From contig JADLGN010000055.1 in assembly GCA_020849295.1 (NCBI GenBank), forward strand, positions 1-64,000: a stretch of 64,000 nt of DNA, read 5' to 3'. This document shows positions 20,216-30,712 of this stretch, piece after piece (the stretch's first letter is position 1; each line of letters opens with the position of its first letter). Under the pieces are notes generated by a model, which was not told the origin of the DNA, did no database searches, and saw nothing but the letters and a program-made list of their open reading frames with translations. A program made the translations under genes and the position numbers. This stretch comes from Bacteroidia bacterium (lineage in GTDB: Bacteria > Bacteroidota > Bacteroidia > NS11-12g > UBA9320).

Positions 20216-22474
20216 ATGGAAGATTATTTGTCAAATTTAAACGAACCACAGAGGGAGGCAGTTACAACCATTGATGGACCTCTTATGATAATAGCCGGAG
20301 CAGGTTCGGGCAAAACAAGAGTTTTGACATATAGAATTGCACATTTGATAAATCAAGGAATTGACCCATTCAATATTATCGCACTTACATTTACTAATAA
20401 AGCAGCAAGAGAAATGCGTGAAAGAATTGAAAGTGTTGTAGGCTCAGAGGCTAAAAACCTTTGGATGGGAACTTTTCATAGCATTTTTGCAAAAATTTTA
20501 AGATTTGAAGCGGATAAACTTGGCTATCCAACTCATTTTACCATTTATGATTCTGAAGATTCAAAAAGTGTAATAAAAGGAATTTTGAGGGAAATGAATA
20601 TTGATGATAAGATATATAAGCCAAGTATGATATTAAGCCGAATATCTAATGCCAAAAACAACCTTGTTACAGCATCTGCGTATTCACAAAACGAAGAAGT
20701 GACAACTTATGATATAAAAAGCGGCAAGCCAGAAATGAGCAGAATTTATAAATCTTATGAAGACAAATGCTTTAAATCAGGAGCTATGGATTTTGACGAT
20801 TTACTGCTCAAAACATATATACTTTTTTCAAAATTTCCTTCAGCACTCAACAAATATCAGCACAAATTCAAATATATACTTGTAGATGAATATCAGGATA
20901 CAAACCATTGTCAGTTTATGATTATTAAAAAACTTGCAGCCGTTTATCAAAATATTTGTGTTGTAGGTGATGATTCTCAAAGTATATATTCATTCAGAGG
21001 TGCAACTATCAAAAATATTTTGACTTTTGAAAATGAATATCCTGAACTAAAAGTTATAAAACTTGAGCAAAACTACCGAAGCACAAAAGTAATTGTAAAC
21101 GCCTCTGATTCTATAATAAGAAAAAATAAAGAACAAATAAATAAAACTATTTGGACCGAAAACAAAGATGGAGACAAAATAAAAGTAATTAAATCTATTA
21201 ACGATAATGAAGAGGGAAGATTTGTAGCACAAGCTATTTTTGAGCAAAAAATGGAAATGAAATTGCAAAACAGCGATTTTGCTATTTTATATAGAACCAA
21301 TGCACAATCTCGTAGTTTTGAAGAGGCTTTGAGAAAGCTTAATATACCATACAGAGTTTATGGAGGTATGTCATTTTATCAGCGAAAAGAAATAAAAGAT
21401 ATTATTGCCTATCTTAGAATTATTGTAAACCCTAATGACGAAGAAGCATTAAAAAGAATTATTAATTACCCGGCAAGAAGTATAGGACAAACTACTATTG
21501 ATAAAATAATCTTTCTATCTGGCATAAACAGCATTTCATTATGGAATGTATTAGAAAATGCTTCAGTTTTTTCAGAACTTAAATCTTCGACATCAAAAAT
21601 AAACGACTTTGTATTAATGATGAAAAGTTTTATGGTTTTAAAATCAAAAAATAATGCTTACGAACTTGCACATCATGTAGCAAAACATACAGGATTATTA
21701 AAGGTATTGAATGAAGACAAAACCATAGAAGGTATAAACAGATTTGAAAATCTTACAGCTTTATTAAATGGGATAAAAGAATTTACTGAAGATGATACCA
21801 GTGAGCAAGAAAAATCAATAGATAATTATTTACAGGATATAGCACTACTAACAGATGCTGATAAAATAGATACAGACAAAAACAAAGTTTCATTAATGAC
21901 AATTCATAGTTCTAAAGGGCTTGAGTTTCCTATTGTATTTGTTGGAGGGATAGAAGAAAACCTTTTTCCTTCGCAACTCTCATTAGGAAACAGAAAGGAA
22001 CTTGAAGAAGAACGCCGATTATTTTACGTAGCTCTTACAAGAGCAAAAGAAAAAGTTTTTTTAAGCTATGCAACATCAAGATTCAGGTTTGGTTCACTTT
22101 TATACTGCGAGCCAAGCAGATTTCTAAAAGAAATTGACTCAAATTTTATTGAAACTGATAAATCATTCAATTTTGTTGAGGAAACTTCAGACAGTTACAA
22201 CAGACGTTCGGGGGAAAAATCAAATTTTTCCGATTTCAAAAAATCAATGTTTGCAAAACCTGAAACAAAACCTCTCCCCCAACCTATTGCTAACTTTGAA
22301 GCTGAAGATTGTAGTATGATAAAAGAAAACAATGTAATAGAACATATAAGATTTGGCAGAGGCTTGGTAATTTTAGTTGAAGGAAATGGCGACTCAAAAA
22401 AAGCCACAATTAAATTTGATGAATATGGCGAAAAACAATTAGTGCTAAAATTTGCTAAAATTAGATTTATTTAA
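20216..22474 (+). CDS. UvrD/PcrA-type ATP-dependent DNA helicase
   Basis: LNEPQREAVTTIDGPLMIIAGAGSGKTRVLTYRIAHLI, VDEYQDTNHCQ, VGDDSQSIYSFRGA, LEQNYRST, TIHSSKGLEFPIVFVGG, RRLFYVALTRAKE. Confidence 0.95.
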   Translation: MEDYLSNLNEPQREAVTTIDGPLMIIAGAGSGKTRVLTYRIAHLINQGIDPFNIIALTFTNKAAREMRERIESVVGSEAKNLWMGTFHSIFAKILRFEADKLGYPTHFTIYDSEDSKSVIKGILREMNIDDKIYKPSMILSRISNAKNNLVTASAYSQNEEVTTYDIKSGKPEMSRIYKSYEDKCFKSGAMDFDDLLLKTYILFSKFPSALNKYQHKFKYILVDEYQDTNHCQFMIIKKLAAVYQNICVVGDDSQSIYSFRGATIKNILTFENEYPELKVIKLEQNYRSTKVIVNASDSIIRKNKEQINKTIWTENKDGDKIKVIKSINDNEEGRFVAQAIFEQKMEMKLQNSDFAILYRTNAQSRSFEEALRKLNIPYRVYGGMSFYQRKEIKDIIAYLRIIVNPNDEEALKRIINYPARSIGQTTIDKIIFLSGINSISLWNVLENASVFSELKSSTSKINDFVLMMKSFMVLKSKNNAYELAHHVAKHTGLLKVLNEDKTIEGINRFENLTALLNGIKEFTEDDTSEQEKSIDNYLQDIALLTDADKIDTDKNKVSLMTIHSSKGLEFPIVFVGGIEENLFPSQLSLGNRKELEEERRLFYVALTRAKEKVFLSYATSRFRFGSLLYCEPSRFLKEIDSNFIETDKSFNFVEETSDSYNRRSGEKSNFSDFKKSMFAKPETKPLPQPIANFEAEDCSMIKENNVIEHIRFGRGLVILVEGNGDSKKATIKFDEYGEKQLVLKFAKIRFI

Positions 22475-22515
22475 TTTCATTTTAGTTCAAATGCTTTATA
22501 ATATATAAATCAAAT

Positions 22516-22523
22516 TAATTTTG
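22516..22523 (+). promoter_or_regulatory. -7 promoter box (TAnnTTTG) of rfbC
   Basis: TAATTTTG, 14 nt before ATG 22538. Confidence 0.45.
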
Positions 22524-22537
22524 TATTCAAATAAAAT

Positions 22538-23080
22538 ATGCAGGTAAAAAAGTTTGATATTGACGGACCATTGCTCATCATACCCCAAGTTTATAAGGAT
22601 AGCCGAGGATATTTTTATGAAAGTTTTTCCAAAAAACATTTTGTTTCAAACGGTATAAATTATGAATTTTTACAAGACAATCAAAGTCTTTCAGCAAAAA
22701 ATACTGTTAGAGGTTTGCATTTTCAGGCTCCACCTTACGAACAAGGAAAACTTGTACGAGTGGTAAATGGTTCAGTTATTGATATAATTGTAGATATAAG
22801 AAAATCATCTCATACTTATGGTAAAAGTTTAAGTATAAAATTAACAAGTGAAAATTTTTATCAGTTTTGGATACCACCAGGCTTTGCACATGGATTTTCG
22901 GTGCTAGAGGATAATACAATTTTTCAGTACAAATGCACCAATTATTACAATAAGGAATCAGAAGGTGGAATATTATTTAATGATAAATTTTTAGATTTAC
23001 AGTGGGAAGTAGATAATCCGGTAGTATCAGATAAAGACTTGTGTTTGCCTAAGTTTGAAAACTTCATATCTCCTTTTTAA
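22538..23080 (+). CDS. rfbC: dTDP-4-dehydrorhamnose 3,5-epimerase
   Basis: DIDGPLLIIPQVYKDSRGYFYESF, QDNQSLSAKNTVRGLHFQAPPYEQGKLVRVVNGSVIDIIVDIRKSS, WIPPGFAHGFSVLEDNTIFQYKCTNYYN. Confidence 0.95.
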   Translation: MQVKKFDIDGPLLIIPQVYKDSRGYFYESFSKKHFVSNGINYEFLQDNQSLSAKNTVRGLHFQAPPYEQGKLVRVVNGSVIDIIVDIRKSSHTYGKSLSIKLTSENFYQFWIPPGFAHGFSVLEDNTIFQYKCTNYYNKESEGGILFNDKFLDLQWEVDNPVVSDKDLCLPKFENFISPF

Positions 23081-23082
23081 AC

Positions 23083-23910
23083 ATGAAAAATAACCAGTTT
23101 GAAAATATATTTTATATAATAAGTATAATTATCGGAGCATTTGTTATTTCAGAAGTACTGAGATGGCTTATAAAAAGATATATAAACATAAACTCAAAAA
23201 AAATTAATGTTGACCCTACAAACTATAATTTTATAAAAAATGCAGCATCATTTATTATTTATTGTACAGCATTTTTTTTTATAATTTATTCTGTACCCAA
23301 ATTTAAAACTATTGGTACAACTCTATTTGCAAGTGCCGGTGTTTTTGCAGCAATCTTAGCACTTGCCTCACAACAAGCATTGTCAAATATAATAAGCGGA
23401 ATTTTTATAGTAGCATCTAAACCCTTTAGAGTTGGCGACTATATTGAGCTTAACCTTGAACATAAAGGTACTGTTGAAGATATAACATTAAGGCATACTA
23501 TTATCAGAGATGTTCAAAACAATAGAATTATTGTTCCAAATTCAAAAATAAATAATGAAACAATAGTTAATTACCATTTGACCGATGAACGTAAAAAGGA
23601 AAAAATTGAGTTTGTATTGGATATTAATACAGATATTGATGAAGCTATGAAAATAATTAATGAAGTAATTACATCAAATCAAACATACAAAGAGTTGATG
23701 AATAAATTCGCAGTAAAAGAAGATCTTGGAATAAAACTAAATAAAATAGAAAACGGAGCTTTAGTCTTACGGGCAATGGTAATATCAGAAGATCCCGAAA
23801 AGGCATTTGAAATGCACTGCGATATAAATTATTCAATTAAAAAGAGATTTGACCAAGCTGGGATTAAATTTGCACCAAGAGTTGGTTTTGTAAACAAACA
23901 CAATTTATAA
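23083..23910 (+). CDS. Mechanosensitive ion channel (MscS family)
   Basis: TTLFASAGVFAAILALASQQALSNIISGIFIVASKPFRVGDYIEL...TVEDITLRHTIIRDVQNNRIIVPNSKI. Confidence 0.93.
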   Translation: MKNNQFENIFYIISIIIGAFVISEVLRWLIKRYININSKKINVDPTNYNFIKNAASFIIYCTAFFFIIYSVPKFKTIGTTLFASAGVFAAILALASQQALSNIISGIFIVASKPFRVGDYIELNLEHKGTVEDITLRHTIIRDVQNNRIIVPNSKINNETIVNYHLTDERKKEKIEFVLDINTDIDEAMKIINEVITSNQTYKELMNKFAVKEDLGIKLNKIENGALVLRAMVISEDPEKAFEMHCDINYSIKKRFDQAGIKFAPRVGFVNKHNL

Positions 23911-23982
23911 TTTATTAAAATATTTTTTGGAAAATTTGAATTTTTCTTTAGTATAATTGTATGTACTTTAAATTCATAGTTT

Positions 23983-26900
23983 ATGAAAAAAATCAAATTT
24001 TCTTACATTGCTTTTATTAGTTTATTTATACTTCCGTACAGTTCTTTTTCTCAATTAAATGGCAATTACACAATAAATCCGCGACTTTCTGCCAGCAGTT
24101 CAAATTACAAGGACTGGTCATCGGCTATTAGTGATATGCTAAGTGGAACAAGAAGTGACGGTGGTGCAGCACAAGGTTCCGGTATTAGTGGACCTGTTAC
24201 TTTTACTGTATATGATACCGTTTATAATAATACTTTTATAGAACTTTCTGCCGTAAGTGGGGCTTCCTATACAAATAGAATAACTTTTAAATCTGCCGGA
24301 GGTGATAGTTCTAAATGTATTCTCAAATATGCATCGTCAACTACAAGTGCTACTGATTATGTTTTATTGCTAAATGGAGCAGATTATGTAACTTTTCAGG
24401 AAATTGGTTTTGAGAGAACCGGCTCGGCTACATATTCTACAGTTGTGCAAATAATGAATGATGCTGATAATAATAAATTTTTAAGATGCCTTATGAAAGG
24501 GTATAAAATGCCAAGCAGTTCGAGTCTTGGTTTTACTTATGGAATTGGTTCATGTATATTTTTTTCAGGTAATGGAGATAGTACTATAATTCAACAAAAC
24601 AAATTGCTGTATGGCTATAACGGCGTATTTTCTATGCAAGCATCTACAGCAAATACAATACTTATGAACCATATTGATACAAGCGGTACATCTGGAATTT
24701 ATATGACTACTCAAACTTCATTAAAAATAATTGGTAACTCAATTAATATGGGCGATTTCGGCACAGGTAAAGGACATTATGTTTCTTATGGTTTCAGAAT
24801 AGAAACTTCTCCAAGCTTAATAGCTGCATCAAATAAAGTTACAATGCTTGCAAAAAACGGACAAGTTGTACGTGCTGTAGTTATTGCAAATATTACAAGT
24901 ACAGCCACTGCTCCAACAATGATTTATAACAACTGGATAATAAATAGTGGCGGAACTAATGATTGTACAGGACTTGCTGTATATGGCTCAAATTATCTAA
25001 ACTTTTATTATAACAATGTACTAATAACAAACTCTCTTGCAAACGGAGCCGCATATTACCATTATGCTACATATACAAACACTTATATCAGACTTCAAAA
25101 TAACAATTTAATAAATAAAGGAGGCGGATATGCATACAATGTCCCCGGAACAAATACCACTGATCTTGATTCGGTAGATTACAATAATGTTTATACTTCT
25201 GGCTCATATATCGGCAATTGGTCAGGTACAAACTATACAAGTTTTTCTTCTTGGAAATCAGCATCAGGCAAAGATGTTAATTCTGTAAATGTTGACCCTG
25301 GCTATACAAGTAAGTACGACTTACATGTATCCAACATTAGCATTAATAGTAAAGCACTTGTTGATTCGAGGATAAAATATGATATTGATAATGATTCGCG
25401 AGATAACGCAAAACCTGATATTGGAGCAGATGAATTTTTCCCTGTAACACTTGATGCCGGAGTTTCAAACCTTGATAGCCCAATACTATTTTGTGCCGGA
25501 AAACAAAATGTAATAGCAAGATTTCAAAATTATGGACTCGATACATTGACAAATGTAGAAATTAACTGGCAAATAAACGGTACTACTCAAACCCCTTATT
25601 ATTGGAGTGGTAAAATAAACCCCGGAAATTCATCGGCAGGCATTAATCTGGGCAATTATACTTTTTCGGGAAATACCGCATATACATTTAAGGTGTGGAC
25701 TAAAAAGCCAAATAATTCATCAGATGGAAAAAGCCTTAATGATACTTTAAAAATTACACGAATGGCTGCTTTATCAGGAAATTATACACTTGATGATTCT
25801 ACATGGGCTAATTTCAAATCATTTAATGATGCAATTACTGCTATGACTGATAGAGGAATTTGTGGTTCGGTAAAATTTATTGTTTATCCAGGCACTTATA
25901 ATGAACAAATTACTATTGTTCAATTGCCAGGGATGAGCCAGACTAATACTGTAACATTTGAAAACGTATCAAATGACAGTACCAAAATAATAGTTACACA
26001 CGCCTCTACCGCAGCAACAGGAAACAACAACGCTGCTATACAACTTAGAGGTGCCGACTATGTAACTTTTAAGGGAATAACTTTTGAAAGAACAGGAGTA
26101 AATTCTTTTGCCCATGTTTTACATATTTTAAACGGAGCAAATTATAATTCATTTATTAATTGTAGATTTTTAGGTTTGCCATTGGTAGCAGCAAATGCTA
26201 ATGCAATGAATATTTGGTCTGACCAAACTGCTGATAATTTCAACACCTTTACTAATAATTACATCAAAAATGGAAATATGAGTATCTCTATGCATGGTAT
26301 TGCCACTTCTCACGAAACTGGCAATGTATTTCAAGGGAATTTTATTGAAGGAGCTTATACAAATGCAGTACAAATAGCTTATAATGATAAACTGACATTT
26401 AATAACAACATGCTTGGGAATGTAACAACTGCTGCAACAGGCAATTTTGATGTACAACTTCTGGATTGTGATAGTAATTTTTTTATAAATTCCAATAAAT
26501 TTGTTGATATTAATACAGAAACATCTGTACTTATTACATCATGCAACACCACATCTGCCAAGCCATCATTTATTTCAAATAATTTTATTTCAAAAAATGC
26601 TACTAAAGGTATTTCAATAGATGGGGCAGATAATTTGAACATAGTATTTAACAGTATATACTTTTACGGGACTTCTGCTACAAATTCTGCAATTTTCACA
26701 TCTACAACTACAGCATCAAATATTAATTTTAAAAACAACAATATAGTTGTAGAAAATGGAACTGTTTTTTATGTAAATACTCCATCTCACATTAATGAAA
26801 GCAACTACAATAATTTATTTTCAAAAAGTTCAACATTTGCATATTGGGGAACTAATTACAACAATTTGTCTGACTTAAAAACAGGCAGCAGTAAAGACCA

Positions 26901-28854
26901 AAAATCAATTTCAGTAAATCCTTTTTTTAATTCTGTAAATGATTTGCATATTAAAAATCCAACTATGAAAAATACAGGAGTTCCTGTTACCCAAATCAAA
27001 TATGATATTGACGGAGATATTAGAGATTCACTTAATCCTGATATTGGAGCTGATGAATTTCAGCGTGTACCTAATGACGCTGGAATGATAAATGTAACTG
27101 CTCCGGCTTCAGGCAAATGTGCAGGAATTTATGACGTAGAAGTTGTTATAAAAAATTACGGAAGGGACTCTTTAAAATCTGCAACCATTAATTGGTCAGT
27201 AAGTGGAAATTCACAAACACCATTTTTATGGAAAGGTAAACTTGCCACTAATCAAACTGACACATTTGTAATTGGAAATTATAATTTCTATTCATTAATT
27301 ACGCCCTTGTTTTTTATTAAAAGTGTAATGCCAAATGGAAATACTGATGAAATTTCATTTAACGATTCTGTAATGATTACAAAATCATTAAGAGCTTTGC
27401 CTGCTGCAAATGCAGGACCTGATATAGGTATTTGCCCTGGCGACTCCCTATACATAGGCTCCGGAAGTGGTAGCGGATTAACTTATCGCTGGACAGACAT
27501 AAACAACAATTTATTGGGAACAAACAACCTCTTATTAGTAAAACCAAAAGTTACAACTAAATATATTCTTGAAGTAACAAATACAATTTATGGTTGTAAA
27601 AAAAGCGATACAATTCAGGTAAGTATTCATAATAGCCCAAATGCCAATGCCGGTACTGACCAAACAATATGTCGCGGACAATCAGTTAAAATTGGTGAAA
27701 CATCACAGTCAGGTTATAATTACAGTTGGACTAGTTCGCCAAAAGGATATACTTCATATATAGCAAACCCAACCGTTTATCCTTACCAAACAACAAAATA
27801 TTTTCTTGAGAAAACTATAAATTCAACAGGTTGTCTAGATTATGATACCGTAGTAATTTATGTGAATGTACCTCCTACTCCTGTTATTCAAGGCACATCA
27901 AATACATGTCAAGGCAGTTCATACGTTTATTTCACTAATTACAATTCTACAAATTCTTATAATTGGAAAATTTCCGGCGGAACTATTGAAAGCGGACAAA
28001 ACACAAGTTCCATCTATGTAAAATGGACAAATCCGGGAACTGCTCAGCTAAAAGTAATAGAATCTACCCCGGCTTCTTGTATAGATAGTACAACATATAA
28101 TGTAAATATTACTCAATCAGCATTTGCAGATTTTAGCTTTAGTGACAATTGTACGGGAATTGATATAACTTTTAGTAACACTAGTACTGAAGCCGATAAT
28201 TTTATATGGACACTGGGTGATGGAAATTCATCAACTTCAAAAGATATTACTCATAAATATAGTACAGCTTCAAAATACAAGGTAACATTAATTGCAATAA
28301 ATACCTCGGGATGCAATGACACAACTGTAAAAGAAGTAAATGTTTTTCCAAATCCCAAATCTGCAATTTCATATACAAAAGGAATTGGGAATAATGTATA
28401 TTTCAAAGACTCATCAACAATATCGTCAGGAAATATTTCTGAATGGAAATGGTACTTTGGAGATGGAGACTCTTCTACAATTCAAAACCCAAATCATACA
28501 TATCCTTCAATTGGAAATTATATTGTAAAACTATGTGTAAAAACAGATAAAGGCTGCGAAGACTGTACTACCAAGCAAATAGGTTTGCTAAAATATAAAA
28601 ATGACTTAAAAAACAGAATTTCAGTATATCCAAATCCTACTAATGGTATTTTTAATATTTCATCATCAGTATTTATAAACAAAGAACAAATTGAAATTTA
28701 CGATATCCTCGGTAAGAAAATTAACTTTGAAATTTTGTCAAGTTCAACACCAAATATGTACTACATAAAATTAAATGCTAAAAATGGCATTTATTTAGTA
28801 AAACTGCAATACAACAACCTTTCTTTAATAGAATCAATTATGGTTATTGATTAA
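23983..28854 (+). CDS. Large secreted protein: two beta-helix modules, PKD domains, T9SS type A sorting domain
   Basis: Signal peptide; duplicated module ending RIKYDIDNDSRDNAKPDIGADEF and QIKYDIDGDIRDSLNPDIGADEF; PKD units (FIWTLGDGNSSTS, WKWYFGDGDSSTIQNPNHTYP); C-terminal ISVYPNPTNGIFNISS...IYDILGKKINFEI sorting domain. Confidence 0.88.
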   Translation: MKKIKFSYIAFISLFILPYSSFSQLNGNYTINPRLSASSSNYKDWSSAISDMLSGTRSDGGAAQGSGISGPVTFTVYDTVYNNTFIELSAVSGASYTNRITFKSAGGDSSKCILKYASSTTSATDYVLLLNGADYVTFQEIGFERTGSATYSTVVQIMNDADNNKFLRCLMKGYKMPSSSSLGFTYGIGSCIFFSGNGDSTIIQQNKLLYGYNGVFSMQASTANTILMNHIDTSGTSGIYMTTQTSLKIIGNSINMGDFGTGKGHYVSYGFRIETSPSLIAASNKVTMLAKNGQVVRAVVIANITSTATAPTMIYNNWIINSGGTNDCTGLAVYGSNYLNFYYNNVLITNSLANGAAYYHYATYTNTYIRLQNNNLINKGGGYAYNVPGTNTTDLDSVDYNNVYTSGSYIGNWSGTNYTSFSSWKSASGKDVNSVNVDPGYTSKYDLHVSNISINSKALVDSRIKYDIDNDSRDNAKPDIGADEFFPVTLDAGVSNLDSPILFCAGKQNVIARFQNYGLDTLTNVEINWQINGTTQTPYYWSGKINPGNSSAGINLGNYTFSGNTAYTFKVWTKKPNNSSDGKSLNDTLKITRMAALSGNYTLDDSTWANFKSFNDAITAMTDRGICGSVKFIVYPGTYNEQITIVQLPGMSQTNTVTFENVSNDSTKIIVTHASTAATGNNNAAIQLRGADYVTFKGITFERTGVNSFAHVLHILNGANYNSFINCRFLGLPLVAANANAMNIWSDQTADNFNTFTNNYIKNGNMSISMHGIATSHETGNVFQGNFIEGAYTNAVQIAYNDKLTFNNNMLGNVTTAATGNFDVQLLDCDSNFFINSNKFVDINTETSVLITSCNTTSAKPSFISNNFISKNATKGISIDGADNLNIVFNSIYFYGTSATNSAIFTSTTTASNINFKNNNIVVENGTVFYVNTPSHINESNYNNLFSKSSTFAYWGTNYNNLSDLKTGSSKDQKSISVNPFFNSVNDLHIKNPTMKNTGVPVTQIKYDIDGDIRDSLNPDIGADEFQRVPNDAGMINVTAPASGKCAGIYDVEVVIKNYGRDSLKSATINWSVSGNSQTPFLWKGKLATNQTDTFVIGNYNFYSLITPLFFIKSVMPNGNTDEISFNDSVMITKSLRALPAANAGPDIGICPGDSLYIGSGSGSGLTYRWTDINNNLLGTNNLLLVKPKVTTKYILEVTNTIYGCKKSDTIQVSIHNSPNANAGTDQTICRGQSVKIGETSQSGYNYSWTSSPKGYTSYIANPTVYPYQTTKYFLEKTINSTGCLDYDTVVIYVNVPPTPVIQGTSNTCQGSSYVYFTNYNSTNSYNWKISGGTIESGQNTSSIYVKWTNPGTAQLKVIESTPASCIDSTTYNVNITQSAFADFSFSDNCTGIDITFSNTSTEADNFIWTLGDGNSSTSKDITHKYSTASKYKVTLIAINTSGCNDTTVKEVNVFPNPKSAISYTKGIGNNVYFKDSSTISSGNISEWKWYFGDGDSSTIQNPNHTYPSIGNYIVKLCVKTDKGCEDCTTKQIGLLKYKNDLKNRISVYPNPTNGIFNISSSVFINKEQIEIYDILGKKINFEILSSSTPNMYYIKLNAKNGIYLVKLQYNNLSLIESIMVID

Positions 28855-28884
28855 AAAAACTAATGTAAATTCATTGTAATTTCA

Positions 28885-28913
28885 TTTGCTTTTTTTTAAA
28901 TATTGTAATTTTG
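28885..28913 (+). promoter_or_regulatory. Bacteroidetes promoter: TTTG (-33) - N17 - TAATTTTG (-7)
   Basis: TTTG 28885-28888, 17-nt spacer, TAATTTTG 28906-28913, ATG at 28919. The best-formed promoter I found in the window. Confidence 0.6.
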
Positions 28914-28918
28914 CTTTA

Positions 28919-29857
28919 ATGCTTAAAAAGGTTTTTTGTTTAATATTAATAACTATCTCGGTTTATTCAAAAAATGGTATTGCACAAACAGAAAAACCAA
29001 AAACATTGAAAAACCCTGTAAAAGCTATGTTTTTTCAAAGATATTTTCATATAAGCAATTTAAGCAATACTCTACATTTTGCTTTTAAAAACAAAATTTT
29101 TAAGCAATATAAAAACTATAACCCGTCTTTGAAAAAAAAAGGATGGGAATTAACTTTCAGCGACAATTTTGATTCAATTAATGTTCAAAAATGGAGACTT
29201 GGTCAGCCTTGGGGATATTTTCATCAAAATTCATTACATGAATATTATTCAACAACGCAAGTAAATATTACTAATGGTTTTCTTTATTTAACTGCCGTAA
29301 AAGAACCAAAAAACTTCAAAGTGAATGATTCTACAGTTTCTATTCCTTATGCAGTAGGACTGATAAATTCAGACATTTCATTCAAACAAAAATATGGATA
29401 CTTTGAAATAAGATGTAAAAATCCTAAAGGACCGGCTACTTGGGCTTCATTTTGGCTCACAGGCTCTACACGATGGCCTCCGGAAATTGATATTTTTGAG
29501 ATGTTTGGGAAAAAAGGAGGTAAAAGTATTAACCGTCAAGTATCTTCTATTCATTTTGGTGTTAGTAATACAAAGTCAAGGGGGACATTAGTAAGAAAAA
29601 TTATGTTATCGCAAAATACAGACTCCGTTTTTCATGTATATGCTTGCAAATGGGATAAAAGAAGTATTACTTTTTATACTGATGGTGTAAAAGTGAGAAA
29701 ACAAAGAATTAACAAAAGACTTAGAAAATATATGGAAGATGAAATGGTAGTAATTATAAGTAATGGGCTACAAGCTGAATATTTGAAATATTTACCCGAT
29801 AACTTCATAAAAAATGAATTTATAATAGATTGGGTAAGGGTTTATAAGAAAAATTAG
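28919..29857 (+). CDS. Glycoside hydrolase family 16 protein
   Basis: GH16 catalytic motif ExDxxE in WPPEIDIFEMFG; KYGYFEIRCKNPKGPATWASFWL; C-terminal FIIDWVRVYKK. ORF-track start 28886 lies in the promoter; ATG 28919 preferred. Confidence 0.9.
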   Translation: MLKKVFCLILITISVYSKNGIAQTEKPKTLKNPVKAMFFQRYFHISNLSNTLHFAFKNKIFKQYKNYNPSLKKKGWELTFSDNFDSINVQKWRLGQPWGYFHQNSLHEYYSTTQVNITNGFLYLTAVKEPKNFKVNDSTVSIPYAVGLINSDISFKQKYGYFEIRCKNPKGPATWASFWLTGSTRWPPEIDIFEMFGKKGGKSINRQVSSIHFGVSNTKSRGTLVRKIMLSQNTDSVFHVYACKWDKRSITFYTDGVKVRKQRINKRLRKYMEDEMVVIISNGLQAEYLKYLPDNFIKNEFIIDWVRVYKKN

Positions 29858-29861
29858 GTTG

Positions 29862-30707
29862 ATGATAATAAACTACTACCAAATACTTGAAATTGAAGAT
29901 TATTCTTCTGTTGAAATTGTAAAAAAATCGTTTAGAAAACTCGCTTTAATTTATCATCCTGATTTAAACCACAATATTGACACGAATGAAAAATTTAAAA
30001 ACCTTGTAAAAGCATATCAAATATTAGGCAATCCTGATTCAAAAAGAAAATATGACGAATCACTGAAAAACGGATTTGATTACTCTGATTTGTATAATTC
30101 ATTAAAAAATGCCCAAAATGAAAGAGAATCTCGAAAGTACAGGTATTACAAAATGAAAAAAGAAAAAGATGAATTAGAAGAGATTGAAAATATTGCTTCT
30201 TATGAAAAAAGTATTAAATTTTTTCCTTTCAAATTCCGTTTAATAATGATTTTATTGGCACAAGTTTCAGGTATTTTTTTTATGTTGAATGATTGGTTTG
30301 CTAAAGGAAGTTTTATTGCATTTGGAGCAATTGTATTTTTTGTTTCGGCAATTACTCTGTGGAATGAGTTATACAAGTTTTACTGGCATAAGAGTATTTT
30401 TAATAAAAATGAAAAATTAAATTCAAAATACGATAAGTCGGCTTATAGTTATTTTATTAGGATATTTATAAGTGGAATATTTATTTTAATTCTGCTTATT
30501 TATTCAAAAAAGACATGGCATTTAAATCAATTTGGAACTTATGTTTTTGCAAAGAATAATTATCAATATAAAATGTTAGTTTATGAATTGAATAACAAAC
30601 AGTATTTAAAAAAATATATATTTATTAGCGATTCTCTTAAATTCAAAGATAAAGTTTTGATAAAAGTAAGCAGTAAAGAGCCTGAAATTTGGGAGTTTGC
30701 TGATTGA
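29862..30707 (+). CDS. J-domain (DnaJ-like) protein with C-terminal transmembrane helices
   Basis: N-terminal J domain YYQILEIEDYSSVEIVKKSFRKLALIYHPDLNHN...KAYQILGNPDSKRKYDE with HPD motif; three hydrophobic segments after about residue 120. Confidence 0.88.
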   Translation: MIINYYQILEIEDYSSVEIVKKSFRKLALIYHPDLNHNIDTNEKFKNLVKAYQILGNPDSKRKYDESLKNGFDYSDLYNSLKNAQNERESRKYRYYKMKKEKDELEEIENIASYEKSIKFFPFKFRLIMILLAQVSGIFFMLNDWFAKGSFIAFGAIVFFVSAITLWNELYKFYWHKSIFNKNEKLNSKYDKSAYSYFIRIFISGIFILILLIYSKKTWHLNQFGTYVFAKNNYQYKMLVYELNNKQYLKKYIFISDSLKFKDKVLIKVSSKEPEIWEFAD

Positions 30708-30712
30708 TTTTT

